A stretch of DNA of 15,350 bases, taken from the NCBI GenBank assembly GCA_003218525.1, contig QHNU01000239.1:1-15350 (forward strand), in the 5' to 3' direction. This stretch comes from Verrucomicrobiota bacterium (GTDB lineage Bacteria; Verrucomicrobiota; Verrucomicrobiia; Chthoniobacterales; UBA10450). A program made the position numbers and the translations under genes. Shown piece by piece: positions 1-5,738 of this stretch (positions are counted from its first letter, which is position 1; each line of letters begins with the position of its first letter). The notes beneath the pieces were generated by a model. That model searched no databases. It saw nothing but the letters and a program-made list of their open reading frames with translations, and was not told the DNA's origin.

Positions 1-220
1 TGATTTCGAATGCGCTCCAAGGGACGGCGACTCTTGTGCTTCCGAGTCCAAGAAATCCGCCCACGCTCAAAATTGCGAATCGCACTCGACCCGAGTCGGG
101 CTCGATCAGCAACTCATCGATATCGCCAATCTCCTCTCTTTGCCGATTTCGCACAGTTGATCCTTTGATCTCGGAAACCGTCAGCAATGTCGCTGCTCCG
201 GTTGTTGTGTGTGTAGCCAT
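1..220 (-). CDS. PRC-barrel domain protein (partial, runs off the left edge)
   Basis: The minus strand is open from an ATG at 220 to the window edge, giving about 73 residues. After a Thr/Ala-rich start comes a segment with the PRC-barrel pattern: a 'VSEIKGSTV' strand, then 'EEIGDIDELLIEPDSGRV', then a hydrophobic strand and 'GGFLGLGSTRVAVPW'. PRC-barrels are small beta-barrel modules, found in RimM, the photosynthetic reaction centre H subunit and many stress-induced small proteins of unknown role. The start is supported by a strong Shine-Dalgarno sequence (GGGAGGGG at 228-235) seven bases upstream. It is divergent from the persulfide dioxygenase gene, with about 179 bases between the two starts. 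The C-terminal part is not visible, so any second domain is unknown. Confidence 0.8.
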   Translation of the reverse strand, partial: MATHTTTGAATLLTVSEIKGSTVRNRQREEIGDIDELLIEPDSGRVRFAILSVGGFLGLGSTRVAVPWSAFEI

Positions 221-227
221 TGGTGTT

Positions 228-235
228 CCCCTCCC
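228..235 (-). promoter_or_regulatory. Shine-Dalgarno sequence of the PRC-barrel gene
   Basis: Read on the minus strand this is GGGAGGGG, seven bases before the ATG at 220. It is one of the few strong ribosome binding sites in the window and it fixes the start of a gene whose end is outside the window. Confidence 0.7.
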
Positions 236-359
236 ATTATTAATTTATCTACCGTTCATTTTGAGTTCGCTGCCCGGAGGCGCAGCAGCCCGGTAACTTA
301 AGTTCGCGTTTGCTTCCTTAGACCGCGCGCGATTGGCTTGACGAGTAGCTGACTAAACG

Positions 360-374
360 GCGAACGTTGTTCGC
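360..374. promoter_or_regulatory. Perfect dyad GCGAAC-GTT-GTTCGC, candidate operator
   Basis: A perfect inverted repeat with six-base arms and a three-base centre lies 25 bases before the ATG at 400. Two further copies of the GTTCGC arm lie at 265-270 and 302-307, in the same divergent intergenic region. This arrangement would suit a dimeric transcription factor controlling the sulfur module, the PRC-barrel gene or both. No regulator gene is visible nearby, so the function is inferred from symmetry and placement only. Confidence 0.3.
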
Positions 375-399
375 ATCATCTGGAAACATCACGCTTGTT

Positions 400-1806
400 A
401 TGTCATTAGTCTTTGAAACCATTCAAACGGAAGGTCTGGCCGCGCTTTCTTATTTGATCGGAGATGATGAGGAAGGTGTCGCCGCAGTCTTCGATCCGCG
501 AGCGGACATTGAGATCTACGTTGAGATAGCGCGCGCAAAGAACGTCGCGATCACACACATTTTCGAGACCCACATTCATGCCGATCTGGTCAGCGGCGCG
601 CGGGAACTGTGCAGCCGGGTTGAGTCCGCCAAAATCTATCTCAGTCACGAGGGTGGTGCGAAGTACGGATTCGCGCATGAGAAGGTGAAGACTGGCGATC
701 AATTCAATCTCGGTTCGGTTCTTATCGCCGCGCGCCATACGCCCGGCCACACCCCCGAACACATCTCTTATTTATTGGCGGAAATCGCTCACCCGAGCAT
801 GCCATGGGGAGTGTTGACCGGCGATTCGCTGTTTGTTAACTCGGCCGGCCGGCCTGATCTGCTCGGGGAAAAAGAAACGGGCAAACTGGCGGCGCAACAA
901 TTTCAAACATTGCGCGATTATCTCGCTTTGCCGGACAGCGTGATCATTTATCCGGCGCATGGAGCAGGATCACCCTGCGGTGCAGAAATCGGCGACCGCC
1001 TCAGCAGTACCATTGGTTATGAGCGGCCCTTCAATCCGTTCCTACAATTTGCTGATGTGCAAGCATTTACCAACTTTGCCCTCTCCACGGCGCCCCCGAT
1101 TCCGAAATATTACCCACTCATGAAAAGGGTGAACGCCGACGGGCCCGAGATTTTAGGCGGATTGCCGCGAGTCCCGGGGCTTCCACCAAAAGCGTTTAAG
1201 AAAGCGATGGACGAGAAAGCAGGCGTTCTCGTCGATACTCGTAGCATGCTCGCTTTCGGAGCCGCCCACATCGCGGGCGCCCTTAATATTGGTGGCACCC
1301 CGATGCTCTCGATCTGGGCGGGATCTTTGCTCAATCCAGATGATTCCATCCTTTTGGTCCTTGAAAACGACAACGACATCGACGAAATCGTGCGCCTGTT
1401 CGTCCGCACCGGCTTCACCAAATTCGCCGGCTATCTTGTCGGCGGCATGAAAGCTTGGGACAACGCTGGTCACCCTTTTGCCCAGATTAACCAGATGAGC
1501 GTGTTCGAACTCAAGGACGCACGCGAACGATTGCAGATCGTCGATGTTCGATCGAACCGCGAATGGAAAGGAGGACATGTTCCTGGGGCGCGCCACATTT
1601 TCCTGGCTGACTTGAGCAAGCGCATCAAAGAATTGGATCCCAAGCAGCCAACCGCCCTTTACTGCGCCAGCGGCTATCGAGCGAGCATCGCGGCAAGTAT
1701 TTTGAAACAGGCGGGATTTGCCGAAGTACACAACGTTCCGGGAAGTTGGCACGCCTGGCGCGAAGCTGGGCTACCCGTCAATCAAGACCAAAAAGCGGCT
1801 GCTTGA
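400..1806 (+). CDS. Persulfide dioxygenase-like MBL-fold protein fused to two rhodanese domains
   Basis: The 468-residue product begins with a metallo-beta-lactamase fold (about 1-240) of the ETHE1/CstB type: 'THIHAD' at 57-62, 'HTPGHTPEH' at 113-121, 'TGDSLF' with Asp142, and 'YPAHG' with His187. In that family these residues bind one non-haem iron that oxidises glutathione or CoA persulfide to sulfite. Two rhodanese domains follow (about 275-370 and 380-465). The first has no cysteine at its active-site loop and is probably structural. The second has the loop 'CASGYRAS' with catalytic Cys422. This layout matches CstB-like persulfide dioxygenase-sulfurtransferases, which use the rhodanese Cys to move sulfane sulfur. 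I chose the ATG at 400 because the family homology begins there; an in-frame TTG at 367 would add 11 unconserved residues and lies inside a dyad. The sulfite oxidase begins 13 bases after the stop, suggesting an operon. Confidence 0.88.
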   Translation: MSLVFETIQTEGLAALSYLIGDDEEGVAAVFDPRADIEIYVEIARAKNVAITHIFETHIHADLVSGARELCSRVESAKIYLSHEGGAKYGFAHEKVKTGDQFNLGSVLIAARHTPGHTPEHISYLLAEIAHPSMPWGVLTGDSLFVNSAGRPDLLGEKETGKLAAQQFQTLRDYLALPDSVIIYPAHGAGSPCGAEIGDRLSSTIGYERPFNPFLQFADVQAFTNFALSTAPPIPKYYPLMKRVNADGPEILGGLPRVPGLPPKAFKKAMDEKAGVLVDTRSMLAFGAAHIAGALNIGGTPMLSIWAGSLLNPDDSILLVLENDNDIDEIVRLFVRTGFTKFAGYLVGGMKAWDNAGHPFAQINQMSVFELKDARERLQIVDVRSNREWKGGHVPGARHIFLADLSKRIKELDPKQPTALYCASGYRASIAASILKQAGFAEVHNVPGSWHAWREAGLPVNQDQKAAA

Positions 1807-1819
1807 TTCCGCCGAGGCG

Positions 1820-2506
1820 ATGATCATTCGCGAAAAAGATCCGCTTAATCTCGAGATGCCGTTTGGGACGCTCGACGGTTTCACTACACCAAACGAACGG
1901 TTTTATGTCCGGTGTCATTTTCCAATTCCGCAAATCGATATTCGCCGGTGGAAACTAAGAATCGAAGGCGCGATCGAACGTCCGATGGAATTCACCTTCG
2001 ACGAGTTGCAGCAATTCCAGAAACGGAATCTGACCGCGACAATTGAATGCGCGGGCAATAGCCGGGTCTTTCTGACACCCAAAGCGAAGGGAGTTCAATG
2101 GGAGCTTGGCGCCGTTGGTAATGCGGAATGGACTGGCGTCTTTCTCGCTGACATCCTTCGGCAGGCCGGTGTCAGGTCGGGCGCGCGCGAAGTAGTTTTA
2201 GAAGGCGCCGACAATGGTGCTATCGCCGAACCACCACGTCCTACTGGTAAAGTCCATTTCGCTCGGAGCCTGCCGATAAACAAGGCGATGGACGACGTCA
2301 TTCTGGCTGACGAAATGAATGGGGACCCCTTGCCGGCATCGCACGGATTTCCGCTGCGTGCCGTCGTACCGGGGTGGTACGGCATGGCCTCGGTCAAATG
2401 GCTTCGACGGATCATCGTCACGGAGGACCTGTTTCAAGGCTATTATCAGACTGTCGACTACGCCTATTGGCACCGGAGCTTGTCCCCCTATCGCGGACAC
2501 AAGTGA
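1820..2506 (+). CDS. Sulfite oxidase-like molybdopterin domain (N-terminal part of a split or frameshifted gene)
   Basis: The ORF gives 228 residues of the sulfite oxidase/SorA-like molybdopterin domain. Visible are the Mo-ligating cysteine in 'TIECAGNSR' (Cys77), 'TGVFLADIL' and 'PGWYGMASVKWL' near 184-195. The frame ends at a TGA (2504-2506), exactly where the linker to the dimerisation domain should start. The rest of the enzyme continues in the next frame (see the following entry). Joining the frames by one -1 step at the C5 run 2484-2488 would give about 342 residues, a normal size for the family. The enzyme class oxidises sulfite to sulfate and passes electrons to a cytochrome or other acceptor, none of which is visible here. 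The ATG at 1820 matches the family start; there is no twin-arginine signal, so the product would be cytoplasmic unless the 5' end has been lost. The preceding gene makes sulfite, so the pairing is functional. Confidence 0.82.
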   Translation: MIIREKDPLNLEMPFGTLDGFTTPNERFYVRCHFPIPQIDIRRWKLRIEGAIERPMEFTFDELQQFQKRNLTATIECAGNSRVFLTPKAKGVQWELGAVGNAEWTGVFLADILRQAGVRSGAREVVLEGADNGAIAEPPRPTGKVHFARSLPINKAMDDVILADEMNGDPLPASHGFPLRAVVPGWYGMASVKWLRRIIVTEDLFQGYYQTVDYAYWHRSLSPYRGHK

Positions 2507-2847
2507 AAGCGGAGATCGCACGGCCTGGGATCAACGAAGTTGTTGCGTCTAACGATAATTATCCGATTCGCGGGGCGGCCTGGACCAGCGGAGGTGAAAT
2601 TGCAAAAGTGGAGGTCACAACTAATGGTGGCGCGCGCTGGAACGAGGCCAAATTAATTGGCGATTCCGGCACGGATGTTTGGCGACTTTGGGAATTCGAT
2701 TGGAGAACACCTAATGCGCCCGGCCGATACACCTTAATGGCCCGCGCCACCGACTCTTCCGGCCACACCCAGCCCGACCACCGTGATGCCAATCTCGGCA
2801 CTTACATGATCAACCACTGTCTGCCGATCGAAATCGAAGTTCGATGA
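2503..2847 (+). CDS. Sulfite oxidase dimerisation domain (C-terminal part, other frame)
   Basis: From a GTG at 2503 this frame encodes 114 residues of the Mo-co oxidoreductase dimerisation domain. It starts 'KAEIARPG' and includes 'YPIRGAAWTSGGEIAKVEV', 'WRLWEFDW', 'GRYTLMARATDSSG' and the C-terminal 'YMINHCLPIEIEV'. The GTG overlaps the TGA of the molybdopterin part as GTGA, an arrangement typical of translational coupling, so a two-subunit enzyme is conceivable. Against that, the same frame just upstream of the GTG still reads 'LVPLSRTQ', which resembles the linker of intact relatives. This favours a recent single-base loss, or a sequencing error in the C5 tract, over an old gene fission. 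The frame continues open upstream to 2374, but that stretch overlaps the other part and is not family-like. Confidence 0.7.
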   Translation: MKAEIARPGINEVVASNDNYPIRGAAWTSGGEIAKVEVTTNGGARWNEAKLIGDSGTDVWRLWEFDWRTPNAPGRYTLMARATDSSGHTQPDHRDANLGTYMINHCLPIEIEVR

Positions 2848-2887
2848 CCGAGCCGGCCAAGTCGCCCCAGCGCGTCACACTTAATTA

Positions 2888-3754
2888 TTACACACCTTTT
2901 TCGATCGGAACGCCGACGCGGTTTCCCCATTCTGTCCAAGAACCATCATAATTCCTGACGTTGTTGAGCCCGAGCAAATAGGTCAGCACGAACCAGGTGT
3001 GGCTCGAACGTTCGCCGATACGGCAATAGACGATGCTATCCGCCTTTGGATTTACGCCGCAGCCTTCCATGTAGATCTTCTTTAGCTCAGCCGCCGGCTT
3101 GAACGTGCCATCATCGTTCACGGCCGTTTTCCACGGTACGCTTTTGGCGCCGGGAATGTGACCACCTCGGAGGACACCTTCCTGAGGATACTCCGGCATA
3201 TGGGTGATCTCCCCTTTGTACTCGCCGGGGGACCGGACGTCGATCAATGGCTTGGCAGCCTTGCTCTGTGCCAAAGCATGTTCAGCGAAGGCGCGGATCT
3301 CAGAATCGTATCGTTGTTTCGGCACCGGGTAATTGGACCGCTGGTACTTCGGCACTTCGCGGGTCATCTCCCGCCCCTCCGCCTTCCACTTGTCGCGGCC
3401 CCCGTTAAGAACCTTTACATTCTTATGTCCGAACAGGCGGAAAGCCCAAAGAGCATAACAGGCCCACCAATTGGATTTGTCGCCATAGAATATGCAGGTC
3501 ATTTCCGGCGTGATCCCATTGCGACTACATACTTCGGCGAATTTCGGGGGCGTGATGTAATCACGAATGACGGGATCCTGAAGGTCCGCCCGCCAATCGA
3601 TGTGGACCGCTCCCGGGATGTGTCCTGTGTCGTAGAGCAAAATGTCCTCGTTCGACTCGATGATGCGGATGTCTGGATCCTTTAAGTGTTCCGCCAGCCA
3701 CTTTGTCTCCACCAGCGCCTCCGGGTGGGCGTATCCATCGGCTTGATTATTCAT
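2888..3754 (-). CDS. Two-domain thiosulfate sulfurtransferase (rhodanese)
   Basis: The 288-residue product has tandem rhodanese domains. The N-terminal one (about 10-135) carries 'SNEDILLYDTGHIPGAVHIDW' type motifs and the loop 'FYGDKSNWWA', which lacks cysteine. The C-terminal one (about 150-285) has 'IDVRSPGEYKGE', 'GGHIPGAKSVPW' and the catalytic loop 'CRIGERSS' with Cys244, then 'NYDGSWTEWGN'. This pattern is that of actinobacterial CysA/SseC-type thiosulfate:cyanide sulfurtransferases. The protein would transfer sulfane sulfur from thiosulfate to an acceptor in the cytoplasm. I chose the ATG at 3754 because family homology begins a few residues later; the frame extends to a TTG at 3826, but those residues are not family-like. 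It converges on the sulfite oxidase with 40 bases between stops, so it is a separate transcript of the same sulfur locus. Confidence 0.9.
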   Translation of the reverse strand: MNNQADGYAHPEALVETKWLAEHLKDPDIRIIESNEDILLYDTGHIPGAVHIDWRADLQDPVIRDYITPPKFAEVCSRNGITPEMTCIFYGDKSNWWACYALWAFRLFGHKNVKVLNGGRDKWKAEGREMTREVPKYQRSNYPVPKQRYDSEIRAFAEHALAQSKAAKPLIDVRSPGEYKGEITHMPEYPQEGVLRGGHIPGAKSVPWKTAVNDDGTFKPAAELKKIYMEGCGVNPKADSIVYCRIGERSSHTWFVLTYLLGLNNVRNYDGSWTEWGNRVGVPIEKGV

Positions 3755-3839
3755 AGGGCAAATGTTTGGCCGGTCGGGCCATTGTTGCAAGCAGATTGCC
3801 GCAGCGTCTGCCCCCAGCTGCGCCAATCAGAGCACGAAT

Positions 3840-4808
3840 TTAACGGTTGCGTGTCGAAGCCGGTGCCTCGGCCTCGGTCTCGCCGGCGCCGCCAAAGAGC
3901 ATCGAGAACACCGCGAAGACCGACACCCTAGGCGCATCGGCCGTGACACCGAACAACGGTGAGACGTCGAATCGCGTGTTGCTGGTCGGTTTCCAGGCGA
4001 TGGTGGGGCCAAGAATGAACCGATAAGAGGGATCGCCTCGAATTCCCTTGTCGGTAAAAGCCGTAAGTTGCATTTCAACGCCCGCCTTTAATCGCTCGTT
4101 CGAGAGAAGCGGAGTTAGCGCGCTTTGTGAGAAACCGTATTCGCGTCCGCGATCACCACCGACCTCCTGTTCGAAGAAGGCATTGAAAGCCCATTCCACT
4201 TTCTCGAAAAAATCTTCCGCGAGAAGCAGTCTGACTTCATAGGCATCGGGCAAGGGATTTCGTTCATGCAAGAACTCCTCGGCGTCTCCTTTGGGCATCG
4301 GCTCAGGCGGGCCTTCATCGTGAAGGATGTGCCCAATGCCAAATTTCCATTCAGCAAAAATCGTTGGATTCAGGGGGATTTTATTCCAATCAGCGAAGGC
4401 ATAGCGCGCTTCGATGCTGAAGGTACGCTCTTGGGTGGTGCCACGAAATGCTTCGACCGTGTTTTCAATCGCAACGCCAAACCGGTAAGGTAAGCCAAGC
4501 TCGACTTCCTGTGTAAACTGATGGTCTGGCCGGTTGAAGCGCAGCGCGTCTCCCTGATAGATCACGCTGGTGTAAATGGCCCACGGCGGCAGCACGTAAG
4601 CATTCGTCGTCGGCGAGAAACGGCTGCGGGAAAACGATGGCGGAGCGCCATAAGCGCTGCCTGCTTCTTCCGCGGTCACAACGATATGCTCGGCGGCGGC
4701 CGTCTGACCATGCAACCGGTGATTAATTGCCAAATAAGTCAGAAACGCGAATGCCAGCAGCGATGGAAAGATGCGCGGCATCGTTGTTGAAAAGCGGGTG
4801 CATTGCAT
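3840..4808 (-). CDS. Exported protein of unknown function, probable outer-membrane beta-barrel
   Basis: The 322-residue product is not a family I recognise. It starts with a signal peptide (basic start, hydrophobic 'LLAFAFLTYLAI', likely cleavage after 'LHGQ' near residue 30). The mature part is rich in alternating hydrophobic/aromatic strands such as 'QEVELGLPYRFGVAIEN', 'TFSIEARYAF' and 'PTIFAEWKFGIGH', and ends with 'VSVFAVFSMLFGG' followed by a charged tail. That suggests a beta-barrel of the kind annotated as 'transporter' or 'outer membrane protein', but this is inference. The ATG at 4808 has AGGA eight bases upstream; the TTG at 4844 and ATG at 4781 are less likely. It lies between the rhodanese gene, 85 bases downstream, and the DUF1440 pseudogene, all on the minus strand. 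I see no direct link to sulfur metabolism. Confidence 0.7.
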   Translation of the reverse strand: MQCTRFSTTMPRIFPSLLAFAFLTYLAINHRLHGQTAAAEHIVVTAEEAGSAYGAPPSFSRSRFSPTTNAYVLPPWAIYTSVIYQGDALRFNRPDHQFTQEVELGLPYRFGVAIENTVEAFRGTTQERTFSIEARYAFADWNKIPLNPTIFAEWKFGIGHILHDEGPPEPMPKGDAEEFLHERNPLPDAYEVRLLLAEDFFEKVEWAFNAFFEQEVGGDRGREYGFSQSALTPLLSNERLKAGVEMQLTAFTDKGIRGDPSYRFILGPTIAWKPTSNTRFDVSPLFGVTADAPRVSVFAVFSMLFGGAGETEAEAPASTRNR

Positions 4809-4854
4809 GGCGCCGTTCCTATCAGGCAGAATTATTCCACGCAAGCTCCGCTAA

Positions 4855-5371
4855 CTAGAGTGCTCGGCGAACCGCGCGCCGCACCTGCTCCGTCACCCAC
4901 CCATAGATGAGGTGGGACGCGAGCGCGTAAACATGCGTCGAGATAGGAAACGCCGTCGGCGGTTTGGACAGTTTCAACGCCCGTTACTTCGTCGGCAATG
5001 AGCCAGAGGCCTGCCCCGAAACCGAGTCCCTCGCCCACCTCGAGCGTTGGGATCATCTCGGCGAGTCCGCCATAGATCCCGCCCGACGCCGCGCCGACTG
5101 CATAATGCACCGCTTCAGCTGCTATGGGCTAACTTGCTTTAGATAGAGGCCGTCCCAATGTCCGCACTGAAATCGCATTCACTGCTTTTACTGTCGCTGG
5201 CTCTTCTCCCGCGCTTGACGTTTTATTGGCTTTATTTGTAATCTGCGCCGCTATTCCACTCCATAGCGCCTGGAATTGCTCCATTAAGAACGAGGCAAGC
5301 AGCCCGCCTGCGATACCGGCCACTACGCCTTTGATCAAATCCGGGTCCTGTTTCTCACAGGTGGTATTCAT
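4855..5371 (-). pseudogene. Decayed DUF1440/YagU-like membrane protein gene (nonsense codon plus frameshift)
   Basis: Read with two corrections, this stretch encodes about 171 residues resembling DUF1440 (E. coli YagU) inner-membrane proteins: an N-terminal helix 'GVVAGIAGGLLASFLMEQFQ', 'ATVKAVNAIS', then 'VHYAVGAASGGIYGGLAE', 'FGAGLWLIADEV', 'LSKPPTAFPISTH' and 'ALASHLIYGWVTEQVRRA'. The first half runs in frame from the ATG at 5371 to a TAG at 5129-5131. The same frame resumes immediately with recognisable family sequence. A second lesion, equivalent to one extra G in the GGG at 4980-4982, moves the last 40 codons into the +1 frame, ending at the TAG 4855-4857. One base substitution plus one indel in a recognisable gene argues for genuine decay rather than a single sequencing error. 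Short pieces may still be translated (5371-5129, and an ATG at 5110) but would not make the whole fold. Confidence 0.75.
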
Positions 5372-5449
5372 TTAATGAGGTTCTCTCCACCATTTCGCGG
5401 GAAATGGAGCGCCCGGTCGCTAAGCCACAAAATTGAAACCGACCGCCCG

Positions 5450-5477
5450 TTGAGTTGGTCAAAGCTACGGTTACACT
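5450..5477 (+). promoter_or_regulatory. Weak candidate promoter for the small membrane protein
   Basis: TTGAGT at 5450-5455 and TACACT at 5472-5477 are separated by 16 bases, each matching four of six consensus positions. The ATG at 5487 follows within ten bases, so a transcript from here would be nearly leaderless. No Shine-Dalgarno sequence is visible. This is a consensus match only. Confidence 0.2.
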
Positions 5478-5486
5478 ATCATCGCC

Positions 5487-5702
5487 ATGCTCGATACCAT
5501 CGTCGGCTGCCTAAAATGGGCCGTTGTCGGCTTTGTCGTGGCCTTCGTCCTTTTCATGCTCTATGAGGCCACGCATATCCACGACGATATCCCCGTGCCT
5601 GAATTCAAAAGGCGGCAAACCAGGCGGGCGGCACTGGTACTGGCCACGTTCGCCGGCGTTCTTTCCGGCTTAGTCTGGTTGCTGGTACAGACCTGGGGTT
5701 AA
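5487..5702 (+). CDS. Small two-helix membrane protein of unknown function
   Basis: This 71-residue ORF encodes two hydrophobic segments, about residues 10-27 ('KWAVVGFVVAFVLFMLY') and 49-68 ('ALVLATFAGVLSGLVWLLVQ'). They are joined by a polar, His/Asp-containing loop ('THIHDDIPVPEF') and a basic patch ('KRRQTRR'). The charge distribution suggests the loop faces the cytoplasm. Most codons end in G or C, as in the neighbouring genes, which supports real coding. It is divergent from the DUF1440 pseudogene and converges on the DUF885 gene with 22 bases between the stops. I do not recognise the family. It could be a small membrane accessory protein; no function can be assigned. Confidence 0.55.
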   Translation: MLDTIVGCLKWAVVGFVVAFVLFMLYEATHIHDDIPVPEFKRRQTRRAALVLATFAGVLSGLVWLLVQTWG

Positions 5703-5706
5703 CAGC

Positions 5707-5738
5707 CAAAACGAGGCGCGAACGCTACCCTCGTTTTG
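5707..5738. terminator. Inverted repeat between convergent genes, possible bidirectional terminator
   Basis: CAAAACGAGG at 5707-5716 and CCTCGTTTTG at 5729-5738 are perfect ten-base complementary arms around a 12-base loop. The A-rich and T-rich ends of the arms give a T run on either strand, a usual design for a shared terminator between convergent genes. The right-hand arm lies within the last codons of the DUF885 gene, and that gene's TAG (5725-5727) lies in the loop. Confidence 0.55.

Noticed and set aside
262..292. Short GC-rich inverted repeat GCTGC...GCAGC in the left intergenic region.
   Set aside because: Five-base arms with an eight-base loop and no following T run are too weak to call a terminator.
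36..296. An 86-codon plus-strand ORF at the left edge.
   Set aside because: The opposite strand encodes a PRC-barrel protein with a strong ribosome binding site; this frame is low-complexity Ser/Pro sequence.
1153..1752. A 199-codon antisense ORF inside the persulfide dioxygenase gene.
   Set aside because: It has no recognisable motif and lies wholly opposite a gene with clear catalytic motifs; long antisense frames are common in GC-rich DNA.
2358..2386. Imperfect hairpin (GTACC...GGTAC) about 100 bases before the sulfite oxidase frame break.
   Set aside because: It is interrupted, lies within conserved codons for the PGWYGM motif, and is upstream rather than downstream of the C5 tract, so it is not a frameshift stimulator.
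3158..3685. A 175-codon plus-strand ORF opposite the thiosulfate sulfurtransferase.
   Set aside because: It is the antisense shadow of a gene with an intact CRIGERS active site.
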